Shown: positions 24,069 through 32,841, counted from the stretch's first letter. The stretch: DNA of 64,000 nucleotides from Marinobacter sp. CHS3-4 (GCF_030053415.1 NZ_JASGBJ010000002.1:744001-808000); one strand, 5' to 3'. Notes: generated from the letters alone by a model not told the origin. A program made the numbers and translations.

Positions 24069-25103
24069 ATGAGTGGAGCCAGTATCTTGCAAACGCCCGG
24101 TCGACGAACACGTGGATTCCAGTTTCTGATGATAACTGCTTGTCTGGCCTTTGCAGGCGCTGCCTATGGGCAGGAGGGCTCTGAAAGCACAGAAAACCCA
24201 GCAAGCCCGGACAGCGCGCGAACCCCCGAGGCAGACAATCCGCCAGCCCTGACGCCTGAACAGGAAACCCTCGCCAAAGACTTCTACCGCGCCGAGTTTG
24301 TGATTATCGAACGCAAGATCGAACCTGATCAGGTTGAAGAAAAAATGTCTGACCGCCTGCCCGCCCCACCCGATCTGAAGGCGGGAGAGGTGCTCAGGCA
24401 TACCGGCGAAAACGGAGAATCGACCACCACGCTGAAACTTGTCCCCAAAAAAGAACTGCATTTACAGGATGCGGTGCGTCGCCTGACCCAAAGTGGACGA
24501 TATCGCGTCCTGCTGGCAGAGGGTTGGTATCAAGCGTTCCCTCCTGATTTCAAAGGCGAGACCATGTGGGTCACGATTGGCGATTGGCTGCCCGGTGCCG
24601 AGCACACCGATGTTCAGGGCCACATCACCATCGACCGCCAGCGATACCTGCATGTGGATGTTCAGCTCAACCATTGGTTACCGAAACCCGAGACCCCTAA
24701 CTCCCTGGGTATCGACCTGAATGCTGAAACACCGTCGCGCCCCCCTCTTCCGCGTATTGCCATCAAACCGCCGGAACCTGAGGAAGCCTCTGAATCCGAA
24801 GAAGCCAGCGATGCTGCGACCGAGACAGAGGCACCATCAGATTCGGATGGTGCATCAGAGCCGGAAGTCAGGGAACGGGAGTTAATCGCAGGGCTGAATT
24901 GGCCGCGCGCCGAATTGCTGACCTGGATCAAGGAAACCCGCCGGATGCGAAGCGAGGAAGTGCATTTTCTGGATTCGCCAACACTGGGTGTGCTGATTTT
25001 CTTCAAGAAAATCGAGCCGGAAGATGCCGCCCCACTGATCCGGGCGCTGGGTTTGACCGGCGAAACGACTACGGGTGAGTCAGAGCCCCAAGCGGCGCCA
25101 TAG
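24069..25103 (+). CDS. csiV: CsiV family protein (cell shape/peptidoglycan-associated)
   Basis: Probable periplasmic protein of the CsiV family, which in Vibrio acts with LpoA in peptidoglycan synthesis and D-amino-acid resistance. A signal peptide ending near AAYGQ (about residue 35) follows a longer than usual n-region. The family core is seen in VIERKI, GRYRVLLAEGWYQAF, VQGHITIDRQRYLHVDVQLN and the C-terminal RRMRSEEVHFLDSPTLGVLIFF. Ser/Glu/Pro-rich linkers at about 35-60 and 235-265 are low-complexity. The frame is open from 23946 inside mfd; the ATG at 24069 is preferred. Convergent with the next gene, overlapping its end by 35 bases. Symbol by family and position after mfd. Confidence 0.75.
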   Translation: MSGASILQTPGRRTRGFQFLMITACLAFAGAAYGQEGSESTENPASPDSARTPEADNPPALTPEQETLAKDFYRAEFVIIERKIEPDQVEEKMSDRLPAPPDLKAGEVLRHTGENGESTTTLKLVPKKELHLQDAVRRLTQSGRYRVLLAEGWYQAFPPDFKGETMWVTIGDWLPGAEHTDVQGHITIDRQRYLHVDVQLNHWLPKPETPNSLGIDLNAETPSRPPLPRIAIKPPEPEEASESEEASDAATETEAPSDSDGASEPEVRERELIAGLNWPRAELLTWIKETRRMRSEEVHFLDSPTLGVLIFFKKIEPEDAAPLIRALGLTGETTTGESEPQAAP

Positions 25104-25842
25104 ACACTTCCAGAATACGCCTGACTCCAGACATTCCCTCGTCGATGGCAGCCTCAATATCTGCCATGGTGATGATCTGATCGGTTTTACCGGCCGCCCA
25201 GTTCACCACCAGTGCCAGGCAAACGTAATTCATGCCCAGTTCCGCAGCTAAAACGGCCTCGGGCATGCCGGTCATGCCCACAAGGTCACAACCATCCCTT
25301 TCCAGCCTTACGATTTCTGCGGCAGTTTCCAGACGCGGACCCTGGGTGGCGGCATAGACGCCAAAATCCGACACCGACAATCCTGCCGAGCGGGCGCCTT
25401 CCACCAGGATAGCCCTGGCCTCTGCAGAATACGGATGGGTGAAATCAATGTGAGTCGTGTGGGTCAGATCTTCTTCAAAGAACGTGCTGGCCCTGCCCCA
25501 GGTGTAATCAATCAGCTGGTCGGGGATCACAATTCTGGCGGGCCCCATCTCCTGATGGATACCACCCACAGCGTTGACGCCAACCACGGTTCTTACACCG
25601 GCATCGTAAAGGGCCTGCACATTGGCCCGATAGTTCACTTTGTGTGGAGGAATACGGTGCGGATCACCATGTCGGGCCAGAAAAACCACCTTCTGACCGC
25701 CAATTACGCCCTCTGACAGGCAGGAGGAAGGTGTCCCCCAGATGGTAGAAACCTCGCGCTGCCCGGTAATCTGAAGGCCAGAAAGCGTGGTGAGGCCGGT
25801 ACCACCAATGATACCGACGGGAGCGGCAGTTTCACGCTTCAT
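25069..25842 (-). CDS. S-methyl-5'-thioinosine phosphorylase
   Basis: Purine nucleoside phosphorylase-family enzyme, 257 residues, for salvage of methylthioadenosine by way of methylthioinosine. GIIGGTGLTTL at the N terminus (phosphate site), FLARHGDPHRIPPHKVNYRAN, VGVNAVGGI, GVYAATQGPRLETAAEI and VGMTGMPEAVLAAELGMNY are seen. The VNAVGGI and VVNWAAGK segments fit the methylthioinosine-specific form characterised in Pseudomonas rather than MTA phosphorylase. The ATG at 25842 follows GGAG; the frame is open further upstream but without family similarity. The start overlaps the mscS-type gene by 11 bases. Confidence 0.85.
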   Translation of the reverse strand: MKRETAAPVGIIGGTGLTTLSGLQITGQREVSTIWGTPSSCLSEGVIGGQKVVFLARHGDPHRIPPHKVNYRANVQALYDAGVRTVVGVNAVGGIHQEMGPARIVIPDQLIDYTWGRASTFFEEDLTHTTHIDFTHPYSAEARAILVEGARSAGLSVSDFGVYAATQGPRLETAAEIVRLERDGCDLVGMTGMPEAVLAAELGMNYVCLALVVNWAAGKTDQIITMADIEAAIDEGMSGVRRILEVSMAPLGALTHP

Positions 25843-27073
25843 CACTTTCTCCGTGCTCCTGATGGAGTGTTTCGCCAGCGGAAGGCCGTTGCGACGATGC
25901 CCCCTTTTCTGGCCCAGATCCGGACTGCCCGGTGGAGGTCGGACTGCCTTCGGTCTGATGACCGCCGTCTCGCTCCGCCAGGCGATCCGCAATGTGCAAT
26001 GTACGAGTCGGGAAGGCAACTTCTGCCCCCTGCTCTTCAATCAGGCCACTGATTTTAAGGAGCACGTCCTGCTTCACCTTATGGTACGTAACCCAATCTA
26101 CGGTTTTGGTGAAGGTATAAACCATGATGTCCAGTGACGAAGGACCGAACGCCTGGAAGTTCACGATCAAGGTCTGTCCGGCGTCGATGTCATCGTGGTT
26201 CTCAAGCATGCGCCGGATGCTCGCCACGATAGTGGGCATCTGGCTCACATCGGCATACCGGATACCGACGGTCTCGTAGATTCGCCGATTGAACATTCGC
26301 GACGGGTTTTCCACAGCAATGGTGGTGAATACCGCGTTCGGAACATACAGCGGGCGCTTATCAAAGGTTCGGATGGTGGTCAGGCGCCAACCGATATGCT
26401 CGACGGTGCCTTCAATGTTGCGGTCTGGCGATCTTACCCAGTCGCCCACTTTGAACGGGCGATCCAGATGGATGATGAATCCGCCAAAGAAATTCGCCAG
26501 CAGGTCTTTGGCCGCAAAACCCACGGCAATACCACCGACACCACCGAAAGCAAGCACACCGGAAATACTGTAGCCCAGCGACTGCATGGCAGTCAGGACA
26601 GCAGTAATGATCAAAGCGGCGCGCGAAAGCTTGCTGATTGCGTTCACCGTGGTGTAGTCCATCGGCGTCTGCATCTTCACCGGAGAAATGAGGATCTCTT
26701 CTACCTGTTTGATCAGGCGCAGCAGGGTCCAGACAAAAATCCAGATAAAGCCAAGCTCCAAAATGGAGTCGTTGACCTTGAAAACTTCCGCTTCGGAATA
26801 ATTGTATGCAACCTCTGCCGCCCAATAGACGCCCTGAAGCCAAACGAACCCGACCACAGGCTTGCGCAAGGCGTGCAGAAAAGCGTCATCCCAGAGGTTG
26901 CTGGATCGGCTGAATTTCTTTTCAAGCACACCCACAAGCAGGCTGGCAAGATAGGCAACAACAGCGGTGCCAAAGACCAGGCCAAAAATAACGAGCGCTA
27001 CCCGCCAACTTTCAGACAACAAACTCCAGTCCTGAATCATGGTGTCAACAATGGCAGGTGTTTCTTCTAGCAT
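25832..27073 (-). CDS. mechanosensitive ion channel (MscS family)
   Basis: Inner-membrane small-conductance channel protein, 413 residues. Four or five N-terminal helices (about 20-180), the pore-lining TM3 region GGVGGIAVGFAAKDLLANFFGG (about 174-195), then the MscS beta domain with RPFKVGDWV, GTVEHIGWRLTTIRTFDKRPLYVPNAVF and ENPSRM. The last 45 residues are a polar low-complexity tail. It probably protects against hypo-osmotic shock; ion or metabolite preference is unknown. Confidence 0.92.
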   Translation of the reverse strand: MLEETPAIVDTMIQDWSLLSESWRVALVIFGLVFGTAVVAYLASLLVGVLEKKFSRSSNLWDDAFLHALRKPVVGFVWLQGVYWAAEVAYNYSEAEVFKVNDSILELGFIWIFVWTLLRLIKQVEEILISPVKMQTPMDYTTVNAISKLSRAALIITAVLTAMQSLGYSISGVLAFGGVGGIAVGFAAKDLLANFFGGFIIHLDRPFKVGDWVRSPDRNIEGTVEHIGWRLTTIRTFDKRPLYVPNAVFTTIAVENPSRMFNRRIYETVGIRYADVSQMPTIVASIRRMLENHDDIDAGQTLIVNFQAFGPSSLDIMVYTFTKTVDWVTYHKVKQDVLLKISGLIEEQGAEVAFPTRTLHIADRLAERDGGHQTEGSPTSTGQSGSGPEKGASSQRPSAGETLHQEHGESDEA

Positions 27074-27093
27074 TAGCGTTCTCGTTCAAGGGC

Positions 27094-27600
27094 TCAGGTA
27101 ATGGTTACGGATGTGCCTGCACGAACCTGTTCAAACAGTGCGATAACATCGTGGTTTCTCATTCGGATACACCCATGGGATCTTGGAATACCCATCGGCT
27201 CCGATTCGGGCGTGCCATGAATGTAGATGAAACGCCGAAAACTATCGACTTGACCAAGGCGGTTTCTGCCGGGCTCACAACCACAGAGCCAGAGAATACG
27301 GGTCAGAATCCAGTCCCGCTGCGGGTACTGTTCAGACAATTCCGGGGTCAGAATCTCGCCGGTGGGACGGCGGCCGACAAACACGGAATTCAGTGGTTGT
27401 CCGTCACCGATCATCGCCCGGATGTAGTGTTTTCCTCTGGGGGTGCAGCCGCTGCCATTCAGCTCTCCGGCGCCATTCAATGCAGACGAAATCGGATAAG
27501 TGACAGGTTCAGCCTGGTTTTCGAGCCAAAGGGTCAGAGTCTGCTGATCCAGGCTGATTTCCAGTCGCGGGAAAGATTCCCTGGCAGGATCATTCGGCAT
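27094..27600 (-). CDS. L,D-transpeptidase (YkuD domain), no signal peptide visible
   Basis: YkuD-fold protein of 168 residues. The catalytic motif is complete: YIHGTPE (His128) and SHGCIRMRN with Cys144. Such enzymes form 3-3 cross-links or attach proteins to peptidoglycan in the periplasm, yet this frame starts MPNDPARESF with no hydrophobic leader, and a GGGAGG ribosome site ten bases upstream supports that start. Either it is exported another way or acts differently. It lies 20 bases upstream of the mechanosensitive channel gene on the same strand. Confidence 0.85.
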   Translation of the reverse strand: MPNDPARESFPRLEISLDQQTLTLWLENQAEPVTYPISSALNGAGELNGSGCTPRGKHYIRAMIGDGQPLNSVFVGRRPTGEILTPELSEQYPQRDWILTRILWLCGCEPGRNRLGQVDSFRRFIYIHGTPESEPMGIPRSHGCIRMRNHDVIALFEQVRAGTSVTIT

Positions 27601-27658
27601 GCGTAGTCAGCCTCCCGGAAATTTGAGCAGAGGGGAAGACTAACCGAGTAGAAGGTAA

Positions 27659-28336
27659 TCAGGCAACCGAGGTCTTTCCGAATGTCGGCATCATCAAAAG
27701 CGGGTCTTCGGCCTGCATGCCTGCAGCAAGGAAAGGAACGAGTCGTGCAGCAATTTCCTGAACCGTGGTTTCCACGCCAAGCTTGTTCTGCAAAATATCT
27801 CGAAGAGCATCACTGCTGGACATGGTGAATGCAGTGGCGCCAAGCATGAACTGGATACGCCAGTAACGATCAACGGCGGACAACTGCGGTGTAGACTCTT
27901 TCAGCAAACGCATGAAACGGCTGAACGGCTGGCTGTATTCCTGCTCCAGAAATTTGCGCAGATGCCCCTGGGATTGGGTATAGGCAAGGCCCAGCAGACG
28001 CATAAAGATCGAAATCCCCTTTTCGTTGCGTTGGGGCATGCGCACCGCACTTTCTGTCAGTGCCCACAGCGTTTGATTCAGGGTTGGCGGCTGACCATCA
28101 CAGCGTTCTTCAAGGTTGTTGAAAGCCGTTTCGAGTGTCGAGGAGAATGGCGTAAGAAAGCGGGCAAAAACTGCATGAATCAGCGCGTTTTTTGAACCAA
28201 AGTGATAATTGACAGCAGCCAGATTTACCTTAGCCTTACTGGTAATCATCCGCAAAGATGTTTCAGAGAAACCTCGCTCTGCGAAAAGCTCTTCAGCAGC
28301 ATCCAGTATGCGGTCAACCGTATCAGACTGAGCCAT
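27659..28336 (-). CDS. psrA: TetR-type regulator PsrA
   Basis: TetR-family DNA-binding regulator, 225 residues. The N-terminal helix-turn-helix (RILDAAEELFAERGFSETSLRMITSKAKVNLAAVNYHFGSK, described here by its first ends: residues 9-49) and the C-terminal FMRLLGLAYTQSQGHL segment match my recollection of Pseudomonas PsrA almost residue for residue. PsrA senses long-chain fatty acids and controls beta-oxidation genes, rpoS and itself. Two PsrA boxes lie 20-46 bases upstream of the ATG, which fits autoregulation. Ribosome site AGAGG. Confidence 0.9.
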   Translation of the reverse strand: MAQSDTVDRILDAAEELFAERGFSETSLRMITSKAKVNLAAVNYHFGSKNALIHAVFARFLTPFSSTLETAFNNLEERCDGQPPTLNQTLWALTESAVRMPQRNEKGISIFMRLLGLAYTQSQGHLRKFLEQEYSQPFSRFMRLLKESTPQLSAVDRYWRIQFMLGATAFTMSSSDALRDILQNKLGVETTVQEIAARLVPFLAAGMQAEDPLLMMPTFGKTSVA

Positions 28337-28355
28337 AGTTTTTCAGCGCCTCTAC

Positions 28356-28382
28356 CAAACGTCTGTTTCAAACATACGTTTG
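28356..28382 (-). promoter_or_regulatory. tandem PsrA operator upstream of psrA
   Basis: Two 14-base sites fit the PsrA consensus (C/G-AAAC-N2 to N4-GTTT-G/C): CAAAC-GTCT-GTTTC at 28356-28369 and CAAAC-ATAC-GTTTG at 28369-28382. They share one base, so they lie on nearly the same helix face at 13-base spacing. They occupy the 59-base gap between psrA and the gene upstream. Confidence 0.8.
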
Positions 28383-28395
28383 ATAGTTGATTCTG

Positions 28396-29271
28396 TCAAG
28401 CACTGCCCTCGGAACGTGCGGCCACCGATTCCCAGCCCTGATCCAGGGCTTGCTGATGTCCCTCGAAAAATGCCTTTTCAGCCCGCCCGTAGGCCTTTTC
28501 AGCCTCGAGCAGATACATCAGATAAAGCCTGACGTGCTCCCGGCGGGTTATGTGTTTCGGCACCGCTCGGCGCTCTGACAATGCCCGCAGCTCGCTATAG
28601 CGGGTTGCTCTCAATGACGCATTGAATTCGGCCAGGCGGGCACATTGCCAGACAAGCCCCTCTGCGCCCTCAAGATGGGCTATATGTTTGCGGGCATCCT
28701 GTAGCATTCGACGTCGCTTGATGATCAGGTCGAGGTAGGAGGGACGCCGGGTTATCAAGCCGCGAATGGCGGGCAAGCCAAAGAGCAGCAAAATAACAAA
28801 GGCACCAAACCCGCCACCGGCAATCCAGGCAGGAACAAACCCGGTCATGCCGCTAAGAAAAGTAATGGCTGCAACCAGCGTGCAAAATAACCAGATGTCC
28901 CGGCTGCGCCTGGCCACGGCAACGGTATAATTATCGGGCCAACCTGGCATCGCAAGTATGTCGAAATCCATCAGCATGACCCGATCACACTGCCGAAGCA
29001 TCAACCGGAGCTTCCTCTGACGGGACTCGGCAATCGTTTTCTCTACCGCCGTCACCCGTTCGTCGTTCGAATCCGTGGGGGCCTCACCGGTCGCATCAGC
29101 AGGCACGCTGGCTTCATCACCCTCACCCTTCGCGGGAATTCTGGCCGTTGCGTCAGGAGCCTCTTGCCTGTCTTCTTCAGGCACAGGATCGGCCGACCGC
29201 CCTTGACGCAACAATGGTTGGTCGGGGGAAGCTTTTGCCTGTCTGTTTGAAGAGCTTCTGTTTTCTGCCAT
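28396..29271 (-). CDS. hypothetical membrane protein
   Basis: Not recognised. From the ATG at 29271 (MAENRSSSNRQ) it is 291 residues; a TTG nine codons earlier is less likely. The first 90 residues are polar, rich in Pro/Glu/Asp and low in predicted structure, followed by a basic helix (about 85-100). Two adjacent hydrophobic helices lie at about 130-180 (LFCTLVAAITFLSGMTGF and GGFGAFVILLLFGLPAI). The C-terminal 100 residues are charged and helical, possibly a coiled coil. It lies upstream of psrA on the same strand and divergent from riboflavin synthase. Confidence 0.65.
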   Translation of the reverse strand: MAENRSSSNRQAKASPDQPLLRQGRSADPVPEEDRQEAPDATARIPAKGEGDEASVPADATGEAPTDSNDERVTAVEKTIAESRQRKLRLMLRQCDRVMLMDFDILAMPGWPDNYTVAVARRSRDIWLFCTLVAAITFLSGMTGFVPAWIAGGGFGAFVILLLFGLPAIRGLITRRPSYLDLIIKRRRMLQDARKHIAHLEGAEGLVWQCARLAEFNASLRATRYSELRALSERRAVPKHITRREHVRLYLMYLLEAEKAYGRAEKAFFEGHQQALDQGWESVAARSEGSA

Positions 29272-29442
29272 ACACGATCCATCGGCCAAAAGGGCCAATT
29301 CTTGAGAGCTCAGTCGCTGATCCTGATTGAACGGTTCTGCACAAAACCCGCTTGGCAGAGTTCTGGTCGGCCGGTATCCTTCCCCGATTCAAACCCAAAG
29401 CTTAAAAGGCGCCGGTGCCATATCCTCTTAATGGGAGTTTGC

Positions 29443-30057
29443 ATGTTCACAGGCATAGTTCAGGGTGTTGCGGTGGTCGATGATATCAAAACCGCTACAG
29501 GCCTTAGCAGTTTCGCCATACGTTTCCCTCCCCATCAGCTCGAAGGCGTCACCATTGGCGCCTCTGTGTCGATAAACGGCACCTGTCTGACAGTCACTCG
29601 CCAGGAGAAAGACCTGCTGTTCTTTGATGCCATGCAGGAAACCCTTGGATTGACGACACTCGGCAACCTGTCGGTTGGCGATCGTATCAATTTCGAACGC
29701 GCCGCCCGAATTGGTGATGAAATTGGTGGTCACTTGCTGTCAGGCCACGTGCATACCACGGCCAGAATTACCGCCATCGATCGCCCGGAAAACAATTGCA
29801 CCCTGACTTTTGAAGTTCCAGAGACCTGGTCGAAGTACATTTTCCCCAAGGGCTATATCGCCATCAATGGCGCCAGCCTGACGATTGGTGAGGTTACCGG
29901 CAATCAGTTCAACATCCATTTGATTCCGGAAACCCTTCGTGCAACAACCTTTGCCGACGCCGCCGTCGGAGAACAGGTGAATATTGAAATCGACAGCCAG
30001 ACCCAGACCATCGTCGACACACTGGCTCGTATGGGCTATGACCGCCCCGCCTCTTGA
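29443..30057 (+). CDS. ribE: riboflavin synthase (alpha subunit)
   Basis: Dismutates two 6,7-dimethyl-8-ribityllumazines to riboflavin; 204 residues in two lumazine-binding halves. First half: MFTGIVQG, INGTCLTVT and GGHLLSGHVHTTA; second half: YIAINGASLTIGEV and HLIPETLRATTF. The ATG at 29443 has GGGAG five bases upstream; the frame is open from 29302 but the added residues are not family-like. No other riboflavin gene is adjacent and I see no FMN riboswitch in the leader. The 3' end overlaps the convergent rlmG by 22 bases. Gene naming differs between species (ribC/ribE). Confidence 0.92.
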   Translation: MFTGIVQGVAVVDDIKTATGLSSFAIRFPPHQLEGVTIGASVSINGTCLTVTRQEKDLLFFDAMQETLGLTTLGNLSVGDRINFERAARIGDEIGGHLLSGHVHTTARITAIDRPENNCTLTFEVPETWSKYIFPKGYIAINGASLTIGEVTGNQFNIHLIPETLRATTFADAAVGEQVNIEIDSQTQTIVDTLARMGYDRPAS

Positions 30058-31178
30058 CGGCTGGCTTCAAACACAACGAATTTGGGGGACGCCGCCAGTT
30101 GCCGAACCCGTTTGAACGACCGCTTAAGGCTCTGGTGATAACCCAGATGGCGATTACCGACCATCAGTAAACGCCCGCCCGGAGCCAACCTTCGAGCCGA
30201 CATTTCGAACAGCCTCAGAGCAATGTGATCTCCAACGACTCCGCCTTCATGGAAGGGCGGATTCAGCAGGATCAAATCAAACTCCCCCAACGACTCCGGT
30301 GCGCCATCACAATGAATGAATTCAGCCTCTGACTCGGGCAGAGCCCGCTCGAGATTGTGCCGCGCACTGAGCAATGCCTGGCTCGATACGTCCGAGAACG
30401 TCACATGAAGATCCGGCCGCTGTATCAGTGCCGACAACCCCAACACACCGTTACCGCACGCCAGATCAAGAACGCGGCCACCCGGCTCAAGAGTTCTCGA
30501 CGCCTGTTGCACAAGAGGCAGAAGTTCACGCGTGCCAATATCGAGTTTACGACGAGAGAAAACCGCTGGCAGAGCTTCTATCTCGGGCCCCGTATCCGAC
30601 AGCGGATAGCCTCGCCAGAGATCCGACCAGTCGTCGAGCGTTGCAGTACCGGGCTCTGCAAGAATGACTCGGGCCTTCTTTCTGGCGGGGCACACGGTTC
30701 GGGTATAAACCAGCTCTCGAAAAACATCGGCACTTCGGTCCGGTAGATGTTTGATCATTCCACCAGCAATGATGACCCCCTGTGAAGTGAGGCGCTGATT
30801 GACCCATCTCAGCAACCAGGCCAGATAATCGGCCTGCCGGGGAATTCGCATCACCACCAGGTCAAATTTGCCATCCGGCGGCGTCAACCAGCTATCAACA
30901 GGGGATGGTGGGCCTTCCGCGTTCAGCTGCATGGCGGATGAAAGGGTAGCGCTGTCTGCAACGCAAACTGACGCGTAGTTCTTCAGTGCGAGCGAGATGG
31001 CACCGAACTGGTCGTCGAGGATCAGCAATTTTTGAGGTGCTTTGCCAGACAAATGCGCCAGCGCCTGCTCGATCAGCAGTTCATCTGCCGCATCCCAGCC
31101 TCTCAGCCCCCGGGAGCCGCCATGAGGGCGGCGGATCGACAGCTCCCTGCCACCGATCCTTAATCTGTCATCGGACAT
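30036..31178 (-). CDS. rlmG: 23S rRNA (guanine-N2)-methyltransferase RlmG
   Basis: SAM-dependent enzyme that makes m2G1835 in 23S rRNA; 380 residues from the ATG at 31178, the usual RlmG length. It has the duplicated methyltransferase layout: a degenerate N-terminal half (WDAADELLIEQAL, LILDDQFGAISLAL) and a catalytic C-terminal half with FSRRKLDIGTREL, VLDLACGNGVLGL (SAM motif I) and LILLNPPFHEGG (catalytic NPPF). An extra 13 residues upstream are open but not family-like. A related enzyme, rsmC, lies 600 bases away on the same strand. Confidence 0.87.
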   Translation of the reverse strand: MSDDRLRIGGRELSIRRPHGGSRGLRGWDAADELLIEQALAHLSGKAPQKLLILDDQFGAISLALKNYASVCVADSATLSSAMQLNAEGPPSPVDSWLTPPDGKFDLVVMRIPRQADYLAWLLRWVNQRLTSQGVIIAGGMIKHLPDRSADVFRELVYTRTVCPARKKARVILAEPGTATLDDWSDLWRGYPLSDTGPEIEALPAVFSRRKLDIGTRELLPLVQQASRTLEPGGRVLDLACGNGVLGLSALIQRPDLHVTFSDVSSQALLSARHNLERALPESEAEFIHCDGAPESLGEFDLILLNPPFHEGGVVGDHIALRLFEMSARRLAPGGRLLMVGNRHLGYHQSLKRSFKRVRQLAASPKFVVFEASRQEAGRS

Positions 31179-31301
31179 ATCGATCTTATTGGCTCTCTTT
31201 TTAGTCCCCGATATCAAGGACCGTCATTCTAGGCTGATTATTCTAGAAATTAACCCTAACCTTGGCCCCAATGATATTTAACCGCAACACAGAGGCTGTT
31301 T

Positions 31302-31712
31302 ATGATTTCCGATTCCCTCAAAAAACGCTACGACGCTCAGCTTCGCCCACAGGTAGACCGCGCGTCTGGCGAACTTCGCAAGGTACTTAACGGACTGGGC
31401 GTATCCCTGGAAGAAGAGCGTTCGTTGAAGGACGTGATCGCCCAGATCCGCAGCAAGAACCCAACGTTCCGGGACCTGACCCTGAATCTGGATTTCGCCA
31501 CTTACGATCTGCGCAAGAAGCTGTGGTGGAATGCGAACATGTTGACGGCCTATGCCTATGACCAGGCCGGCAAAACCTTTGAAACCGAGGTCATGCCCAA
31601 GGTCAGTAGCGCCCGCGAGCGCGCCGAAGCCGAAGCCCGCCGCTTTTTCGTGCAAATTCGTGAATTGACAGGTCGCAAAGCGGCCGATGCAGAGACTGCG
31701 AACGACCAGTAA
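31302..31712 (+). CDS. hypothetical protein
   Basis: Not recognised. 136 residues, highly charged, helical throughout, without membrane segment or signal. The conserved-looking middle (NPTFRDLTLNLDFATYDLR, then KLWWNANMLTAYAYDQAGK) contains paired tryptophans. A clear ribosome site (AGAGG) and its own strong terminator show it is a real gene, transcribed divergently from rlmG and convergent with rsmC. Confidence 0.75.
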   Translation: MISDSLKKRYDAQLRPQVDRASGELRKVLNGLGVSLEEERSLKDVIAQIRSKNPTFRDLTLNLDFATYDLRKKLWWNANMLTAYAYDQAGKTFETEVMPKVSSARERAEAEARRFFVQIRELTGRKAADAETANDQ

Positions 31713-31765
31713 CTGCCTCGACTCTACCCCTTTCGTTTGGTCCTTTGTTCAGGACACAAACTTTT

Positions 31766-31791
31766 GCCCCTCACCCCAGGGGCTTTTTTTT
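31766..31791 (+). terminator. intrinsic terminator
   Basis: GCCCCT (31766-31771) pairs with AGGGGC (31778-31783) around a six-base loop, followed by eight T. It lies 54 bases after the small hypothetical gene and just before the convergent rsmC stop. Confidence 0.92.
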
Positions 31792-31794
31792 GTC

Positions 31795-32841
31795 CTATCG
31801 TTTTATCGCAGACCAGACAATGAATCTTGTGTTCTCTGCAAGCACTTTCGCTGGCCCGATGTAACGCCGGATCAACGGCTCGTAGGGCAGAAACCGATTG
31901 GCAACGACACGTAGCTCACCACCAGACTGCAGGACGCTTCTAACCTCTTTAAAAAAAGCCTCAGCGACTGACGTATCGGTACGAATCCCCGAGTGGAATG
32001 GCGGATTGGTCACCACTGCACCGTATTTTGCATCAACCTCGGCCAGCCCATCGGACGCGGTAATGGTTCCGTTCGCGCCCGCTCGGTCAAAGGTTTTACG
32101 GGCGCACGCCACCGCCTGAAATTGCACATCCATACCGTCGACGGGCGTCACAGGGAGTGAATGAAGGGACTGATAACCTTGAAGCCAGGCACCAATCACT
32201 CCGGCGCCGCAGGCAAAATCCAGTATACGTCCGGCAACTGGCGGAATTTCAGCAAGGGTGTCCAGTAACAGTTCAGTGCCTGCGTCCAACTCACCATCGC
32301 TGAATATGCCTGGCAAGCCCGCAACATCCAGGCGAACACCATGACTCTGGACGTGATGCCACGTCACCCAGTTCGCCACCTGGAATTCAGCGCCGGGCGC
32401 CACACCATCCGCCAGCCAGACCTGGCAATGCCTGGCGCTGTCAATTTTCTCAGCTTGAGGGAGGCGCTCACGCAATTGCTTTACGGCTCCGGCGATCCCT
32501 TCCTTTTTCTCGCCAACCAACAGCAATCGACCGCCACTTTTTACCAATCCAAGCGCCAGAGAAAGACGCATGGACAATTCGGCTCGCGACTTCGGCACAA
32601 AAATAACGATGGTATCGGCAACCTCACGGATCAGCGAGGAGTCGCCGTAGCCAAACGCCGCCGTCCAGGATGCATTCGACGCCAGGCGCTCGTAAAGGCC
32701 CGCATGTTCGGACATGACCAACCCACCTTGCGGCAGCTCAGTCAGCAGGCCCGGATCACTGATCCCGAGAATAGCGAGGCGACCGAGCAGGCAGTGGCGA
32801 TTTCGTAGCAGGGCTTCGTGGGAATTGGGTAAAGCGGACAT
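31795..32841 (-). CDS. rsmC: 16S rRNA (guanine-N2)-methyltransferase RsmC-like
   Basis: SAM-dependent methyltransferase for m2G1207 of 16S rRNA; 348 residues from the ATG at 32841 (MSALPNSHEALLRN, close to E. coli MSAF...SEVLLR). Two-half layout: N-terminal pseudo-domain with VGEKKEGI and KIDSARHCQVW; C-terminal catalytic half with GVRLDVAGLPGIFSDGELDAGTELLL, LDFACGAGVIGAWL (motif I) and VVTNPPFHSGI. The paralogue rlmG lies nearby on the same strand. Confidence 0.88.
   Translation of the reverse strand: MSALPNSHEALLRNRHCLLGRLAILGISDPGLLTELPQGGLVMSEHAGLYERLASNASWTAAFGYGDSSLIREVADTIVIFVPKSRAELSMRLSLALGLVKSGGRLLLVGEKKEGIAGAVKQLRERLPQAEKIDSARHCQVWLADGVAPGAEFQVANWVTWHHVQSHGVRLDVAGLPGIFSDGELDAGTELLLDTLAEIPPVAGRILDFACGAGVIGAWLQGYQSLHSLPVTPVDGMDVQFQAVACARKTFDRAGANGTITASDGLAEVDAKYGAVVTNPPFHSGIRTDTSVAEAFFKEVRSVLQSGGELRVVANRFLPYEPLIRRYIGPAKVLAENTRFIVWSAIKR

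Noticed and set aside
29302..29442. FMN riboswitch upstream of riboflavin synthase
   Set aside because: None of the conserved RFN blocks can be recognised in the leader.
31226..31246. Direct repeat ATTCTAG (31226-31232 and 31240-31246) between rlmG and the small gene
   Set aside because: Short and AT-rich; overlaps possible -10 hexamers for rlmG but no good -35, so chance is likely.
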